From: RGIG3009 sp045648765
GTDB lineage: Bacteria > Bacillota > Clostridia > Oscillospirales > Acutalibacteraceae
Assembly (NCBI GenBank): GCA_045648765.1
Contig: JAZROQ010000048.1
Location: forward strand, 1-64,000
Direction: 5' to 3'
Length of the DNA stretch: 64,000 nucleotides
Shown: positions 34,083 through 44,164 of the stretch, in pieces
How positions within the stretch are numbered: position 1 is the stretch's first letter
Layout of the letters: every line of letters begins with the position of its first letter
The notes under the pieces: model-generated
What the model was told of the DNA's origin: nothing
The model's database searches: none
Seen by the model: the letters and a program-made list of their open reading frames with translations, nothing else
Position numbers and translations under genes: made by a program

Positions 34083-35705
34083 TTATTTGCAAGCTGCATC
34101 CAAAATACGTTGGATTTGTTTTTTGTAGGTGGTAAGAACCGTGCTGATGTTTTTGCCTTTGCAAACATCGTTAACCATAACCAATTCAGGCAAGCCACCC
34201 ATCGAAGAGGAGAACGAGCCGTTGGGGGATTTGAGTTTGCCGCTATCCAAAGCATCGGTAATCAACTTCTTGTAGTTTTCAGGTTGCGGTACCAAGGGGG
34301 TAAAGGCGTTCAGCGTGTTGTAGGTGGATTCCACCATAGCAAAGCAGATCGCTGCGCGCGGATCAGAGGTGCCGCGGCCGGCCATATAAGCTTGGTTCGA
34401 AATCAAACCAAAGTTGGGGGAACCGTCGCCTTTCGGGGCGGGAACCATACCAAGGTTGGTGTTGACGCCACCGAACACGGAGTTGGCCGAAATCTTTTCG
34501 TACAAGGTTTTCCATTCACCGGCAGAACCAATAAAGGTAGCGGTGGTACCGTTGACAAAGTGGTTACGCGGTGTTTCACCGCCGGTTTTCACGTCGGCAA
34601 TACGGGCAGCACCGTAGTGCATTTTTTGCAGCATGTCAAACGCTTTGTACAATTGTTTGTCAGCCGTGTTTTCTTTCACCACACCGTTTTCCATTTTAAC
34701 AAGACCGGTGTTGTAGGTTTGGAAGAAACCTTTGGATTGGTAGCCCGGAAGGGATTGCATAAAGTATTTGCCGGGGTTGGATTTTACGTATTCTTGACCC
34801 ATTTCGAGGAATTTTTCCCAAGTCCATTTGCCTTGTTTGTACAAGGTTTCGGGATCTTCCATACGGTTTTCTTTAAAGATCTTTTTGTTGTAGAAAACCG
34901 CGTACAAGCATTGCATGTAGTTACCGCCCAAGGCGTAAGCTTGACCGTTCCAAGAGAAGTCTTGGATAACTGCTTCGGTAAAGCCGCCTTCTTTGGCGTT
35001 TTTCCACAAGTCAGCGGTGGTGATGTAGTCGGTAATCGGCATCGCACAATCCGCCGTGATCATGGCAGGATATTCGGCTTCGTACAAGAACAAAATGTCA
35101 TACACTTTGCCGGCAGCTTGGTTAGCGGCAATTTTTTGAGTATAGCCGGAATAGCCAAGCGGATCCATTTGGATTTTACCATTGTATTTCTTTTCGAACA
35201 GGTCGTATGCACCTTGGGTGAAATCGCCAATCGCGGTAGCACCGGAAGCGTGCAAGAACGTTTTGCCGCCAAAGTTAACGCCCGCGTCCGCACGAGTGGT
35301 ACCTTTTTTCAAGGTAACTTCGCCGCCAACGTAACCGGAAATGTTCGGACGAGAAATGGTGGTAACGTCACGTTTCGTCGTCGTTCTGCCGGGTTTGGTG
35401 GTAGCAGTGGTTTTGCCATCGCCTTTGGTGGTTTTGTCACCGGGTTTGGTGGTGGTGGTTGCACCGGGTTCGGTGGTTACCACGTTACCATCTTGGTCGG
35501 TAACTTCTGCACCGTCACCGGTGGTTTCGCCTTCGCCAACCGTGGTGGTAACATCTTCGCCGTTACCGTCGGTTACTTCGGCACTTTGGTTTACGGTTGT
35601 GGTTGCCGTGCCATCGCCATTGGGGGTTTTGTTCTCGCCGCAAGCTGCCATCGGAACAATCATGCAAACCGCCAACAAAATGGCCAACACTTTTTTCAAG
35701 CTCAT
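34083..35705 (-). CDS. Extracellular solute-binding lipoprotein (family 1), paralog 2
   Basis: This 540-residue protein parallels the gene at 32041: the same signal and lipobox PMAACG (Cys22), the same Thr-rich linker and the same binding fold (KTFLHASGATA, AIGDFTQGAYDLF, VYDILFLYEAEYPAM). The binding-site regions differ more than the ends, so the ligand may differ. GGAG lies ahead of the ATG. It is transcribed from its own promoter behind the permease genes and probably serves them. A large plus-strand reading frame over this gene is its shadow. Confidence 0.87.
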   Translation of the reverse strand: MSLKKVLAILLAVCMIVPMAACGENKTPNGDGTATTTVNQSAEVTDGNGEDVTTTVGEGETTGDGAEVTDQDGNVVTTEPGATTTTKPGDKTTKGDGKTTATTKPGRTTTKRDVTTISRPNISGYVGGEVTLKKGTTRADAGVNFGGKTFLHASGATAIGDFTQGAYDLFEKKYNGKIQMDPLGYSGYTQKIAANQAAGKVYDILFLYEAEYPAMITADCAMPITDYITTADLWKNAKEGGFTEAVIQDFSWNGQAYALGGNYMQCLYAVFYNKKIFKENRMEDPETLYKQGKWTWEKFLEMGQEYVKSNPGKYFMQSLPGYQSKGFFQTYNTGLVKMENGVVKENTADKQLYKAFDMLQKMHYGAARIADVKTGGETPRNHFVNGTTATFIGSAGEWKTLYEKISANSVFGGVNTNLGMVPAPKGDGSPNFGLISNQAYMAGRGTSDPRAAICFAMVESTYNTLNAFTPLVPQPENYKKLITDALDSGKLKSPNGSFSSSMGGLPELVMVNDVCKGKNISTVLTTYKKQIQRILDAACK

Positions 35706-35872
35706 GTTGCTTTCTCCTTTCCCATAATGGGTGTGTGTTCTGACAACGTTTTGTCGTCGTTTTTTTGTGTGCCAAATTCGGCATCACGCGTACAAACAGC
35801 AGGATTTTCCTTTTGCCGCCAAAACACCCTTTTGCTCAAAAGCGCACAAAACCACCCTACTATTTCATTAAC

Positions 35873-35950
35873 ATTTTACACTGTTTTTGAACATTTGTAA
35901 AGCGTTTTTTGTAAAAATAGACACGTTTTTCTGCTAAACCGTTTTAGTTC
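35873..35950 (-). promoter_or_regulatory. Promoter and two LacI-type sites of lipoprotein gene 2
   Basis: TTTACA (35896-35901), 17 bp and TAAAAT (35873-35878) on the minus strand. The -35 belongs to AAACGCTTTACA, like the -35 of lipoprotein gene 1 (AAACGGTTTACA). A second site TAAACCGTTTTAGT is at 35935-35948. The sites also resemble catabolite (cre) elements. The leader of about 160 nt is long and holds no obvious structure. Confidence 0.6.
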
Positions 35951-35962
35951 TTTTTTGAAAAC

Positions 35963-36005
35963 AAATCGCCGCCGTGCTCATCAAAAGCACAGCGGCAATA
36001 CTGTT
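35963..36005 (-). terminator. Terminator of the ABC operon
   Basis: GCCGCTGTGCT and AGCACGGCGGC pair imperfectly on the minus strand, followed by a short T-rich tract, seven bases after the permease stop codon. Confidence 0.7.
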
Positions 36006-36012
36006 TTTTGCG

Positions 36013-36969
36013 TTAGCCAACAATACCGGTACGTTCGATACTTTCCACGAAATAGCGTTGCAAGAACAAATACAACACAAGCGGAACAATAATCGTCATC
36101 AAACCGGCAGCGGCCAAAATACCACGGCTATCCAAAGCGGTGTCGCCGGCAACTAGCAAGTCAAGTTGCAATTTAGTTTTGGCGGTTTCCATCATCGGGA
36201 TCAAGGGTTTTAATTTTTCGTTGTATAACATGTCGGAATAGTAAAAGTCGTTCCAGTGCCACACAAACGAAAACAGCGTAACCGTCAAGATACCGGGGCC
36301 TGCGCTGGGGATAATGATTTTAATAAATGTCATCAGCGGGTTACAACCGTCCACCCAAGCCGCTTCTTCCAAGTCTTTGGGCAAGCCAAGGAAGAACTGA
36401 CGGAAGATAAAGATGAACAAGCCGTTTCTAAGGCCGCAACCAAACAAAGCGGGCAAGAAGAACACCCACGAAGAGTTAAGGAGGTTAAGACCTTCCACGC
36501 CAAACACGCTCAAAATGCCGCCAAAATCAAACGAACGGTATTGCAAGAACTGCGTAATCAACATGGTTTGCGGCGGGATAATGATGGTGAGAAGCAACAA
36601 CATCCACACAACGCCTTTTTCGGCAAAGTTGTACCGCGCAAAACCGTAGCCGATCAAGGCGCAAGAAACGAGCGAAGCCGCCGTTCCAAAAATGGTGTTT
36701 TTCAAAGAGATCAACGCCGAATCCGAAAATTCCAATCTTTCCAACGAAGCCTTTACGTTATCCAACGTGAATTCGCCGGGAATCCACACCACGTTGGGGT
36801 TAATCATGGAATCGGGGGTGGCAAACGCCGTTAACAACAGATAAAAAATGGGGAACAAAAACAAATAGCACAAGCCAAGCAAGAACAACGCTCTCACCAA
36901 GCTGACGGCGGCGCCCTGCGCACGGCGACGTAAAATCAAGGGATTAATTTTTTTAACAGCTGTTTTCAT
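36013..36969 (-). CDS. Carbohydrate ABC permease, MalG-type (second pair)
   Basis: This 318-residue inner-membrane protein has about six membrane helices. The EAA loop, which contacts the ATPase, is EEAAWVDGCNPLMTFIKIIIP. It starts with a cytoplasmic arm rich in basic residues. It follows the MalF-type gene at 36988 by 18 bp and closes the ABC operon. The partner ATPase is not encoded here; in many Firmicutes one MsmK-type ATPase serves several sugar systems. Confidence 0.9.
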   Translation of the reverse strand: MKTAVKKINPLILRRRAQGAAVSLVRALFLLGLCYLFLFPIFYLLLTAFATPDSMINPNVVWIPGEFTLDNVKASLERLEFSDSALISLKNTIFGTAASLVSCALIGYGFARYNFAEKGVVWMLLLLTIIIPPQTMLITQFLQYRSFDFGGILSVFGVEGLNLLNSSWVFFLPALFGCGLRNGLFIFIFRQFFLGLPKDLEEAAWVDGCNPLMTFIKIIIPSAGPGILTVTLFSFVWHWNDFYYSDMLYNEKLKPLIPMMETAKTKLQLDLLVAGDTALDSRGILAAAGLMTIIVPLVLYLFLQRYFVESIERTGIVG

Positions 36970-36987
36970 TGTTATTATCCTCCCTCA

Positions 36988-37884
36988 TTACGATTTCACG
37001 TTGACCTTGCGGAACAAGAACGCGATAATTGCCAAAACGACCGCAATAACCAAGAAGTATATCCAAGCCATTGCCGAAGCCAAGCCCATGTTCACGCGGG
37101 CAAACTCAGCCAACACTTTTTCCATAACCGGGTTTTGCGTATCGATCAAGGTTTCGATAATGGTGTAGAAAATGTTCAGCATAATCATCGGCCCCAACAT
37201 CGGGATGGTGATTTTCCAAAAGTTTTCCCAACCCGTTGCGCCCTCAATGGAGGAAGCTTCGTACAAGGACCCCGGAATACTTTGCACACCGGCCAAGAAA
37301 ATAATCATCTGCACACCGGATTTCCAAAGCAAGCCAAACATATTACCGTAAATCAAGTTGATGATTTTGGTAATTTCTTCACCCAAACCAAGGTTAACCA
37401 AGAAATCACCCAACGCGTTGGTATCCACCATCGCACCGGCCGAGACCATGCCGCCGTTCATAACCTGCGAAGACAAGGTGTCCTGCTGCACGATCGACAT
37501 AACCACACCGCCGGCAAGCACCACCGGCAAGAAGAAGATACTACGTACAATTGTTCTGCCGTGGAATTCCGATTTCAAAATCAAAGCAATGAACAAACTT
37601 GCCACAATAATGACCGGCACTTGCCACAATAATTGCGTAACGGTCGAAACCAATTTGGTCGTGTAGTTCGGGTCGTCTTGGAAAATATAGCGGAAGTTTT
37701 CCCAACCGATATTTTCGCGGACGATGCTACCGATTTCCACGTGCACGTCAGAGAAGCAGAACAAAATCGATTGCACAATGGGTGTTAGGTAGAAGAACAA
37801 GAACCCAAAATAAAACGGCAACACGAATCCACGACCCGCCCATGCTTGACGTTGTGTCAACGAAAGACGTCTTTTAAGCTTCAT
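36988..37884 (-). CDS. Carbohydrate ABC permease, MalF-type (second pair)
   Basis: This 298-residue protein has about six membrane helices and the EAA loop YEASSIEGATGWENFWKITIP. It overlaps the end of the DUF5696 gene by 11 bases, so translation is coupled. With the MalG-type protein at 36013 it forms a complete translocation pair, probably served by the lipoproteins encoded downstream. Confidence 0.9.
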   Translation of the reverse strand: MKLKRRLSLTQRQAWAGRGFVLPFYFGFLFFYLTPIVQSILFCFSDVHVEIGSIVRENIGWENFRYIFQDDPNYTTKLVSTVTQLLWQVPVIIVASLFIALILKSEFHGRTIVRSIFFLPVVLAGGVVMSIVQQDTLSSQVMNGGMVSAGAMVDTNALGDFLVNLGLGEEITKIINLIYGNMFGLLWKSGVQMIIFLAGVQSIPGSLYEASSIEGATGWENFWKITIPMLGPMIMLNIFYTIIETLIDTQNPVMEKVLAEFARVNMGLASAMAWIYFLVIAVVLAIIAFLFRKVNVKS

Positions 37885-40153
37885 TGTTCTCCCTCCATTC
37901 CGTAAAGTTCAAAGCACCAACCGTTTTGCCGTTTTCCAATGTCACGTCGGTTTTGTTGTAGTTAACCGCCACGACCGTGCCATCGGCGTAAGTGGTGTAA
38001 TACACGTTTTCTGCCAATTCGCCATGCTCCACAATTTCCAACCCGGCAACCTTCTGTTGCAACGGTTGATAAGCCTTGTTTTGTGCAACGGCTTTGTCTT
38101 TCCACAAAGTCCAAGTCGAACCGTAAAAGCGGGTGTATTCACCATCAAACAATTCCGAAGCATCTTCGTGCATGCCATAGTACATCAGTTCACTGCCATA
38201 TTCGACAGCGGCCAAATATGTCACCATGGGATCTGCCGTTTGTGCAATCGGCTTGGTGGTATACGGAACGTATCCGTGCAACACCGCTTGATAGAAAGGT
38301 ACATCCTTGTCAAACATGTCGTAGCCGCTCGAACAAACCGGAACGTCGGTTACCAAACTTACATACGGCAAGGTAAACGCGTTACCGCCGCTAACCGCTA
38401 CCGTGATGCCGGCATCGGTGTATTTTTTCAAAACGGTTTCCGCCACCTGCGGGAACAAGGAACGGCTTTGTTGGTCTTTCAGGTAATAGTTCGCATAGCA
38501 ATAATCACCCAAATTACCCAAGTTCACCGAAGTAATGCCTTGTTTTTTCAAAGAGTTCAAATAATTGGTAGCCACTTTGTCAAGTTTTGTCGGTGACAAA
38601 ATAGCCGTGATGTCTGTTCCAAGTTTCGGAACATAGTTCGACAAAATGTAATCTTGACGAAGCACCACTTTGCCAAATACCGTGCGAGCAGCATCTTTGT
38701 TTTTGCGAATACCGTTGCCGTTCTTTTGGAACGTCAACAAATCCACTTCCGGATACAAAGAAACTTGTTGTTGTTTACAATAATCCGTCAAAGAAGCAAA
38801 TGCTTTTTTACCACCCAACACGCCGGACGGAGCCGCGCTTTGGGGAAGTTTTTTGTTGGTAACGCCGTTGTTTGTCCAACCAAGATACTGCATCGAAAGC
38901 GAAGCAATTCCCGCATCGGTCAAATCTTTGGCAATTTGTGCGGCTTCTTCATAAGAAGTAAGTTGCACCTTCTTGGTATAGGGAATCACGCCCAAGAAAC
39001 TTGCCGCTTCCTCATAAAAACCGAGCATCCGCACATGGAATTGGGGATCGATGGTCTTTTTGGCAAAGCCTTTTTCTTTCACAAGGTAGTCACGGTAAGC
39101 CGCTGCCATACCCACGTAATCGGCTTTGTCGCCATCCAGCAAATAATAACGAATATTATAAGCGTCAATTCCCAAATCCGGCTCTGCCAACATGTTCACG
39201 TCTTTTTTGTTAAACATGTTGCGTTGCTTTTGCAAAAAGCGGTATTGGAAAATACTGCTAACCGCATTATAACCGCATTTTTCGTGACCGTTCAACGCCG
39301 TAATATACGAAACCGCATCGCCTTTGGTGATCACACCCATCAAAGCGTTGTTTTCCGTCACGGTGCCAAACACCGGCACGCGAATGGTTTCGGTCAGCGT
39401 TTTCTTCATTTCCTGCACGGTGGTGGTTTCTTCACCGTAAACCATACTTTTGTAGCTGGTGTGGGTGAGAATACCGTTGTTAAAGGTAACCAACGCGCCG
39501 CTGCCATCGGGAACAAACAAATAACCTTCTGCTTCCCAGTTGCCGGCACCAAATGAAGGAAGAACGTTCACAGAGATCAAGCAGAATCCGTCTTCTTTTT
39601 CTTTAATACTGTCCAATTTTAACGTAGCATCAAAGAAACCGTTGTTCAAGGTGTATTCCACGTCAAACGAAAGTTCCAACGCCGGGAAATCGTAAGTCAC
39701 GCAAATACCATTGTTGATTTTCTCAACGCCAAAACCTTCGGTACCAACCGAGTCGGAATAGCTGTTCACAAACAGCGTAGAAGCACTCCACGCCACATCG
39801 GGGCGGTTGATATATTCCACCACAACTTGCGAACGAAGATTGGTGTAGTTTTTACCGGCGGTATATGGGTCAATGTCGGAATCCGTGGGAACGCTGTACC
39901 ACTTTTTGCCGGTAGCAACGTTTTCCAGATAAAAATATCCGTACGTCATATCCGCATACAATGCCAAATTTCCGTTTTGAGCAATCGGCTCAAACGTCAA
40001 GTTTTCGTCGCCGTTCACAAGCGTTGTTGCTTCGTGCGGGAACACGGGTTCGGCAGCGCCTTCGGCAATGGCAACACTGCTCATCGAGAACACCAAAATC
40101 ACCGTCAAAGCAAGGCAAAGAAGAACGCGAAAATGTTTAGCGAAATGTTTCAT
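37874..40153 (-). CDS. DUF5696 extracellular protein
   Basis: This 759-residue protein has a signal peptide (about residues 1-31, ending SSVAIAEG) and then segments typical of DUF5696: FYLENVATGKKWYSVP, RSQVVVEYINRP and WEAEGYLFVPDGSGALV. The C-terminal half resembles a barrel-like fold with no catalytic motif that I can name. Proteins of this kind sit in ABC sugar loci of Clostridia and Paenibacillus; the function is unknown. The stop overlaps the next permease gene. It is probably secreted, perhaps acting on or binding the imported glycan. Confidence 0.75.
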   Translation of the reverse strand: MKHFAKHFRVLLCLALTVILVFSMSSVAIAEGAAEPVFPHEATTLVNGDENLTFEPIAQNGNLALYADMTYGYFYLENVATGKKWYSVPTDSDIDPYTAGKNYTNLRSQVVVEYINRPDVAWSASTLFVNSYSDSVGTEGFGVEKINNGICVTYDFPALELSFDVEYTLNNGFFDATLKLDSIKEKEDGFCLISVNVLPSFGAGNWEAEGYLFVPDGSGALVTFNNGILTHTSYKSMVYGEETTTVQEMKKTLTETIRVPVFGTVTENNALMGVITKGDAVSYITALNGHEKCGYNAVSSIFQYRFLQKQRNMFNKKDVNMLAEPDLGIDAYNIRYYLLDGDKADYVGMAAAYRDYLVKEKGFAKKTIDPQFHVRMLGFYEEAASFLGVIPYTKKVQLTSYEEAAQIAKDLTDAGIASLSMQYLGWTNNGVTNKKLPQSAAPSGVLGGKKAFASLTDYCKQQQVSLYPEVDLLTFQKNGNGIRKNKDAARTVFGKVVLRQDYILSNYVPKLGTDITAILSPTKLDKVATNYLNSLKKQGITSVNLGNLGDYCYANYYLKDQQSRSLFPQVAETVLKKYTDAGITVAVSGGNAFTLPYVSLVTDVPVCSSGYDMFDKDVPFYQAVLHGYVPYTTKPIAQTADPMVTYLAAVEYGSELMYYGMHEDASELFDGEYTRFYGSTWTLWKDKAVAQNKAYQPLQQKVAGLEIVEHGELAENVYYTTYADGTVVAVNYNKTDVTLENGKTVGALNFTEWRENNEA

Positions 40154-40172
40154 CGTATCATCCTTCCTTTCC

Positions 40173-42278
40173 TTAACGTTGAATAAGTTCCAAAATAATG
40201 GAATAAATAAAGCTACCTGTTTGTTGTAACAAGCTAAAGAACATAATCAGCAAGAACGCGATAACCGCCATACCCAGCACCGAAGCGATAACCGAAAGAA
40301 CGGTTTGCGTCATGTTGTATTCGTGTATGCAGTACAAACCGCAAAGCAAAAGCAGTACCGACCACGCAATAGCCACAATCAAAATGATGTTCATGATCGC
40401 GCCTTCGGACATTGCCAAGAAGTTCGACAACACCACGTTGACAATCATTGCCACTTCCAGCGGCACTAACGAATAGGTGGTAACCGAAGCGATTTCTCTC
40501 AGATTACCGTTGCCGTTAAACAACGTACAAACGGCCCAGTTGGCAATCACAAACAGCACCCCAAGGCCAATCGTTTTGACCACCATAACCGCCAAGCTGT
40601 AATCCACAAAGCGGTTCATGTTGAAGATGTAACCTGTCAAGAAATAGTTCATTGTGAACACAAAGAACAAAGCAACCAACAAGATCGCAGACATACGCCA
40701 CGAAGAAATCTTACGAGGTTTCAGTTGCGAGAAACCGTCCATCGGGTGGAAAATCGTGTATAAGGGGAACGTGTATTTGCTTTCCAGCTTGGAATAAGCG
40801 CTGGTCGATGCCACCTTCACCTTTTTCTTTTTAAACTTCTTAACCAACGCCAAAGCAATCACCAAAACAACAATCACAGCCATTGCCGGAATAAACGCGG
40901 CTTTAATGGCAATGTTCCGTTGTTCTTGGAACGCTTCGGAATACGAAAAACGATCACCGGCGATCTTGAAGTATTTCATAGCTTCTTTGTAATCGCCCTG
41001 CATATCGTACACGCAACCCATACCGTAGTAAGCGTTGGCGTTGTTGGAGTTTTCGCGGAGTAATTCTTGCCAAACTTCCAACGAACCTTCAAAATCGTTT
41101 TTCTCTAATTTCAAAAGAGCGTCGCGATAACGTTCGGTATACGCTGTCGGTTCAAAGCGGGTAATACAAAGTTTTTCTTTGTCGAGCACACAAACCGATT
41201 TGCCAAGCGTTTCCAAAGCGGGCGGATTGCTGCCGAACTGACCGAATTGTTCACCGTACGAACCAAACACAGCGATCAACTGACCGGATTCGGCATATTG
41301 GAATATCTTACCGCGGCCTTGGTCCAACAAGTTCATAAACCCGTCGTCGTCGACATCCAAATCCGTAAACGTTGTGAGCGCGTTTTTATCCAAACCGCGG
41401 CCCCATTCACGGTCACCCAAAATCATTTCTTTGTCCAAAATGTTTTTGCCCAAATAGTTCAGTTTGCGGATAACGCCTTCCGGAACGGTTGTTTTGCCGG
41501 TAATCACGGTGGCGGTATACATAAACCCTTCTTTGTCCACGTCAAAGTTGCTGATGGTAATCGGCACCGCCGAAGCCATAGCTTCCAATTGTTGTTGTGT
41601 CAAAAACGGACGGAGCAAATATTTCATAATAACTTCCGCGGTTTGTACAACGGTGTTACCGCCAAACAAACGTTGGTATTTGCCTTCGCCGTCAAACACA
41701 AACGCGCCCAAGTTACCGCTCTTGGCAATCACATACAAGTTGTTGCGATTGTCAACCGAAACTTTACTCACGTCAAACAACAAATCTTCTTCCAAACGCG
41801 CGGTTTCGGGACGAGTCAAAACATAAGCAAGCGAATGGTCTGCGTTATACACCAACACGCGTTCGTTCGCGGTGTCGGCAATATACATACGACCATCGTT
41901 CCCCACCGTCAAACCTTCTGCCGAAGTGAAAGAAGCGGGCTCGCCGTTTTCTTCTTTAAGATCGTCGATAATTTGTTTTAATTTTAAATCGGTATCCAGC
42001 ACAAGGATACGGCTGTTGCCGCTGTCGAGCACGTAAACCGATTCTTTGTTATCGTAAAAAATATCACTCGGTGACGACATCGGAACCTCCAACCCCAAAG
42101 AATCAGAGGTAATACGTTCTGCAGGAACGTATCCCACCGGTGCTACAATCGATTCGTCATACAAGTTGTAATCATAGGTAGTATAAGGGATTGCCGATAA
42201 CGGGGCAGCCCCTGCGGTCAACGGCAGCGCCAATAACAAGGCAACCGTCAACAACACACCTAACAGTTTTTTCGGCAT
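40173..42278 (-). CDS. NHL-propeller/TPR protein with Yip1-type membrane domain
   Basis: This protein of about 701 residues has a signal peptide, then NHL-like beta-propeller repeats (PSDIFYDNKESVYVLDSGNSR; GLTVGNDGRMYIADTANERV) to about residue 400. A TPR-like helical pair (YYGMGCVYDMQGDYKEAMKYF) and a membrane helix follow, then a Yip1-like domain with about five helices. The propeller would lie outside. I prefer the ATG at 42278 (MPKKLLG), which gives a clean signal peptide. It lies between the two permease pairs. I infer a sensing or scaffolding role; none is proven. Confidence 0.75.
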   Translation of the reverse strand: MPKKLLGVLLTVALLLALPLTAGAAPLSAIPYTTYDYNLYDESIVAPVGYVPAERITSDSLGLEVPMSSPSDIFYDNKESVYVLDSGNSRILVLDTDLKLKQIIDDLKEENGEPASFTSAEGLTVGNDGRMYIADTANERVLVYNADHSLAYVLTRPETARLEEDLLFDVSKVSVDNRNNLYVIAKSGNLGAFVFDGEGKYQRLFGGNTVVQTAEVIMKYLLRPFLTQQQLEAMASAVPITISNFDVDKEGFMYTATVITGKTTVPEGVIRKLNYLGKNILDKEMILGDREWGRGLDKNALTTFTDLDVDDDGFMNLLDQGRGKIFQYAESGQLIAVFGSYGEQFGQFGSNPPALETLGKSVCVLDKEKLCITRFEPTAYTERYRDALLKLEKNDFEGSLEVWQELLRENSNNANAYYGMGCVYDMQGDYKEAMKYFKIAGDRFSYSEAFQEQRNIAIKAAFIPAMAVIVVLVIALALVKKFKKKKVKVASTSAYSKLESKYTFPLYTIFHPMDGFSQLKPRKISSWRMSAILLVALFFVFTMNYFLTGYIFNMNRFVDYSLAVMVVKTIGLGVLFVIANWAVCTLFNGNGNLREIASVTTYSLVPLEVAMIVNVVLSNFLAMSEGAIMNIILIVAIAWSVLLLLCGLYCIHEYNMTQTVLSVIASVLGMAVIAFLLIMFFSLLQQTGSFIYSIILELIQR

Positions 42279-42314
42279 GGATAAACACGCACCTTTCCTA
42301 CAAGACTGACCCAA

Positions 42315-43205
42315 TTACTTCAAACCGGAATGCGACATTGTTTCCGTAATGGAACTTTGCGAAATAAGGAAAACAATCATCGGTAAAATCATCATAATGA
42401 CCGTTACGGCAGAAGCCGCACCGGTACGGGCAATACCGCCCGCCGCAATAGAGGACAACACTGCGGGCAACTGTTTGAGCTCTTCACTGTAAATGTAGTT
42501 GCCGTATGCGCTGTTCCAAAAGCCTTGGAACGAGAAGATAACTAAGGTCAACCATGCCGATTTAATGCTTGGCATGACAATGCTGAAAAAGATTTTAAAT
42601 TCACTGGCGCCGTCGATACGAGCAGCTTCCAAGGTGGAATCCTGAATCGTAGAAATCACGAACTGGCGCATCAAGAAAACGCCCATCGTACTTGCCAAAG
42701 CCGGCAACAAAATAGCCCAATAGGTATCCACCATGCCCAAACCGGCAATAATCAAATACCGCGGCATCGTAGTAACGTTACCGTTAAACAACATAGCCCA
42801 AACAATGGCGGTAGAAATCAAGGCACGACCGGGGAAACGTCCTTTTGCCAGCGGATATGCCGCAAGCGAGGAAACGAACACCGTAATCAAGGTGCCGACC
42901 ACCGAAATGAGCAAACTATTGAACAAATAACGGCTAAACGGTACCCACAAGTTACCGGCCAGATAAAACACCATTTTGAAGTTGTCCAGTGTCGGGTTTT
43001 CCACAAAGAACTTCGGCGGATAGGCAAACACTTCTTCAATAGGTTTAAACGCTTGCACCACTGCATAGAACACCGGCAAGATCATAAACGCCGACATCAA
43101 CGCGACAAAGAAGCCAATGAAGAACGTACCGGTTGCGGAACGAGACAAAATAACACGACTGTTCTTAACACGCATTTCTTCAAACCAATTTTTGATTTTT
43201 CCCAT
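42315..43205 (-). CDS. Carbohydrate ABC permease, MalG-type (first pair)
   Basis: This 296-residue protein has about six membrane helices and the EAA loop LEAARIDGASEFKIFFSIVMP. FAYPPKFFVENPTLDNFK is typical of the MalG group. It follows the MalF-type gene at 43222 by 16 bp. It forms a pair with that gene and probably works with the large binding protein at 44165. Confidence 0.9.
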   Translation of the reverse strand: MGKIKNWFEEMRVKNSRVILSRSATGTFFIGFFVALMSAFMILPVFYAVVQAFKPIEEVFAYPPKFFVENPTLDNFKMVFYLAGNLWVPFSRYLFNSLLISVVGTLITVFVSSLAAYPLAKGRFPGRALISTAIVWAMLFNGNVTTMPRYLIIAGLGMVDTYWAILLPALASTMGVFLMRQFVISTIQDSTLEAARIDGASEFKIFFSIVMPSIKSAWLTLVIFSFQGFWNSAYGNYIYSEELKQLPAVLSSIAAGGIARTGAASAVTVIMMILPMIVFLISQSSITETMSHSGLK

Positions 43206-43221
43206 TATTTTGCCGCCCCCT

Positions 43222-44151
43222 TTACGCCGAAACTTTCGTCAACAACTTGTTGGTTGCTGTCCACGCCAAAATCATCAACAAGAACAACACCACAGCGGCT
43301 GCCGAAGCGTAGCCCATCTCATAGCGAATGTTCGCGTGGTCCAAAATGTGCAAAACCAACGTGTGTGTCGAATAGTTGGTACTGGGGTTACCGGTAATGG
43401 TCGGTGCAATAGAGAACGCGCTGGAAACCGATTGCACAGCACCAAACAGCAAAAACTCACGCATCTGCGGGAACGTAACGTAATACAGTTCTTGCCAACG
43501 GTTGCGCAAACCGTCAATAGCAGCGGCTTCAAAGTATGTACGGTCAAGCGATTGCAAACCGGAAACAAACGACAAGAAGCCGGTACCAAAGCTACCCCAA
43601 ATGGTAATAACCATAACCACACCCATGTTATAAGTGGGGTCAGTCAACCAACTGATAGGAGCAGTGATCAAACCAAGTTTTAACAAGATATCGTTCAAAA
43701 AGCCTTGCGAGTCAGCCGAGAAAATGTATGTCCAAATGGTGGTAGCGGCGGCACACATAGCCGGTGTATACATCAAGAAGGTGAACAACACGCGTAACTT
43801 GTGACCCAATTCGTTAATCAACCATGCCACCACAAAGCTCAAAATGTAACCGATCGGACCGGTAACCAAAGCCAAAAGCAAGGTGTTTTTAAGAGCGATC
43901 ATATACACGTCGTCTTCAAACAAAAGACGAATGTAGTTGTCAAGACCAACAAAGTTCGGTAATTGAACCATGTTAAAGTCTGTAAAGCCGAGCAGCATCG
44001 AAGCCAAAATCGGCAAAATCGTAAACGTGATAAAAGCCAGTAAGAACGGCGACAGCATCGCATAGTGTGCTAAATAGCTTTGCCGATTTTGTCTGTGCAA
44101 ACTTGCGCTTTTAATCGTTTTCGGCGCCGCAGCAGTTTTTGTTGCTTTCAA
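43222..44151 (-). CDS. Carbohydrate ABC permease, MalF-type (first pair)
   Basis: This 309-residue protein has about six membrane helices, the start SYLAHYAMLSPFLLAF and the EAA loop FEAAAIDGLRNRWQELYYVTFP. It follows the large binding protein gene by 13 bp, in the usual binding protein-MalF-MalG order. Confidence 0.9.
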   Translation of the reverse strand: MKATKTAAAPKTIKSASLHRQNRQSYLAHYAMLSPFLLAFITFTILPILASMLLGFTDFNMVQLPNFVGLDNYIRLLFEDDVYMIALKNTLLLALVTGPIGYILSFVVAWLINELGHKLRVLFTFLMYTPAMCAAATTIWTYIFSADSQGFLNDILLKLGLITAPISWLTDPTYNMGVVMVITIWGSFGTGFLSFVSGLQSLDRTYFEAAAIDGLRNRWQELYYVTFPQMREFLLFGAVQSVSSAFSIAPTITGNPSTNYSTHTLVLHILDHANIRYEMGYASAAAVVLFLLMILAWTATNKLLTKVSA

Positions 44152-44164
44152 TTACCTCACCTCC

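Noticed and set aside
33843..35900. A 685-codon open frame on the plus strand
   Set aside because: It is antisense to the lipoprotein gene at 34083-35705, has no ribosome site, and its composition (runs of Gly, Phe, Val, His) is that of a shadow frame of the Thr-rich linker and binding fold.
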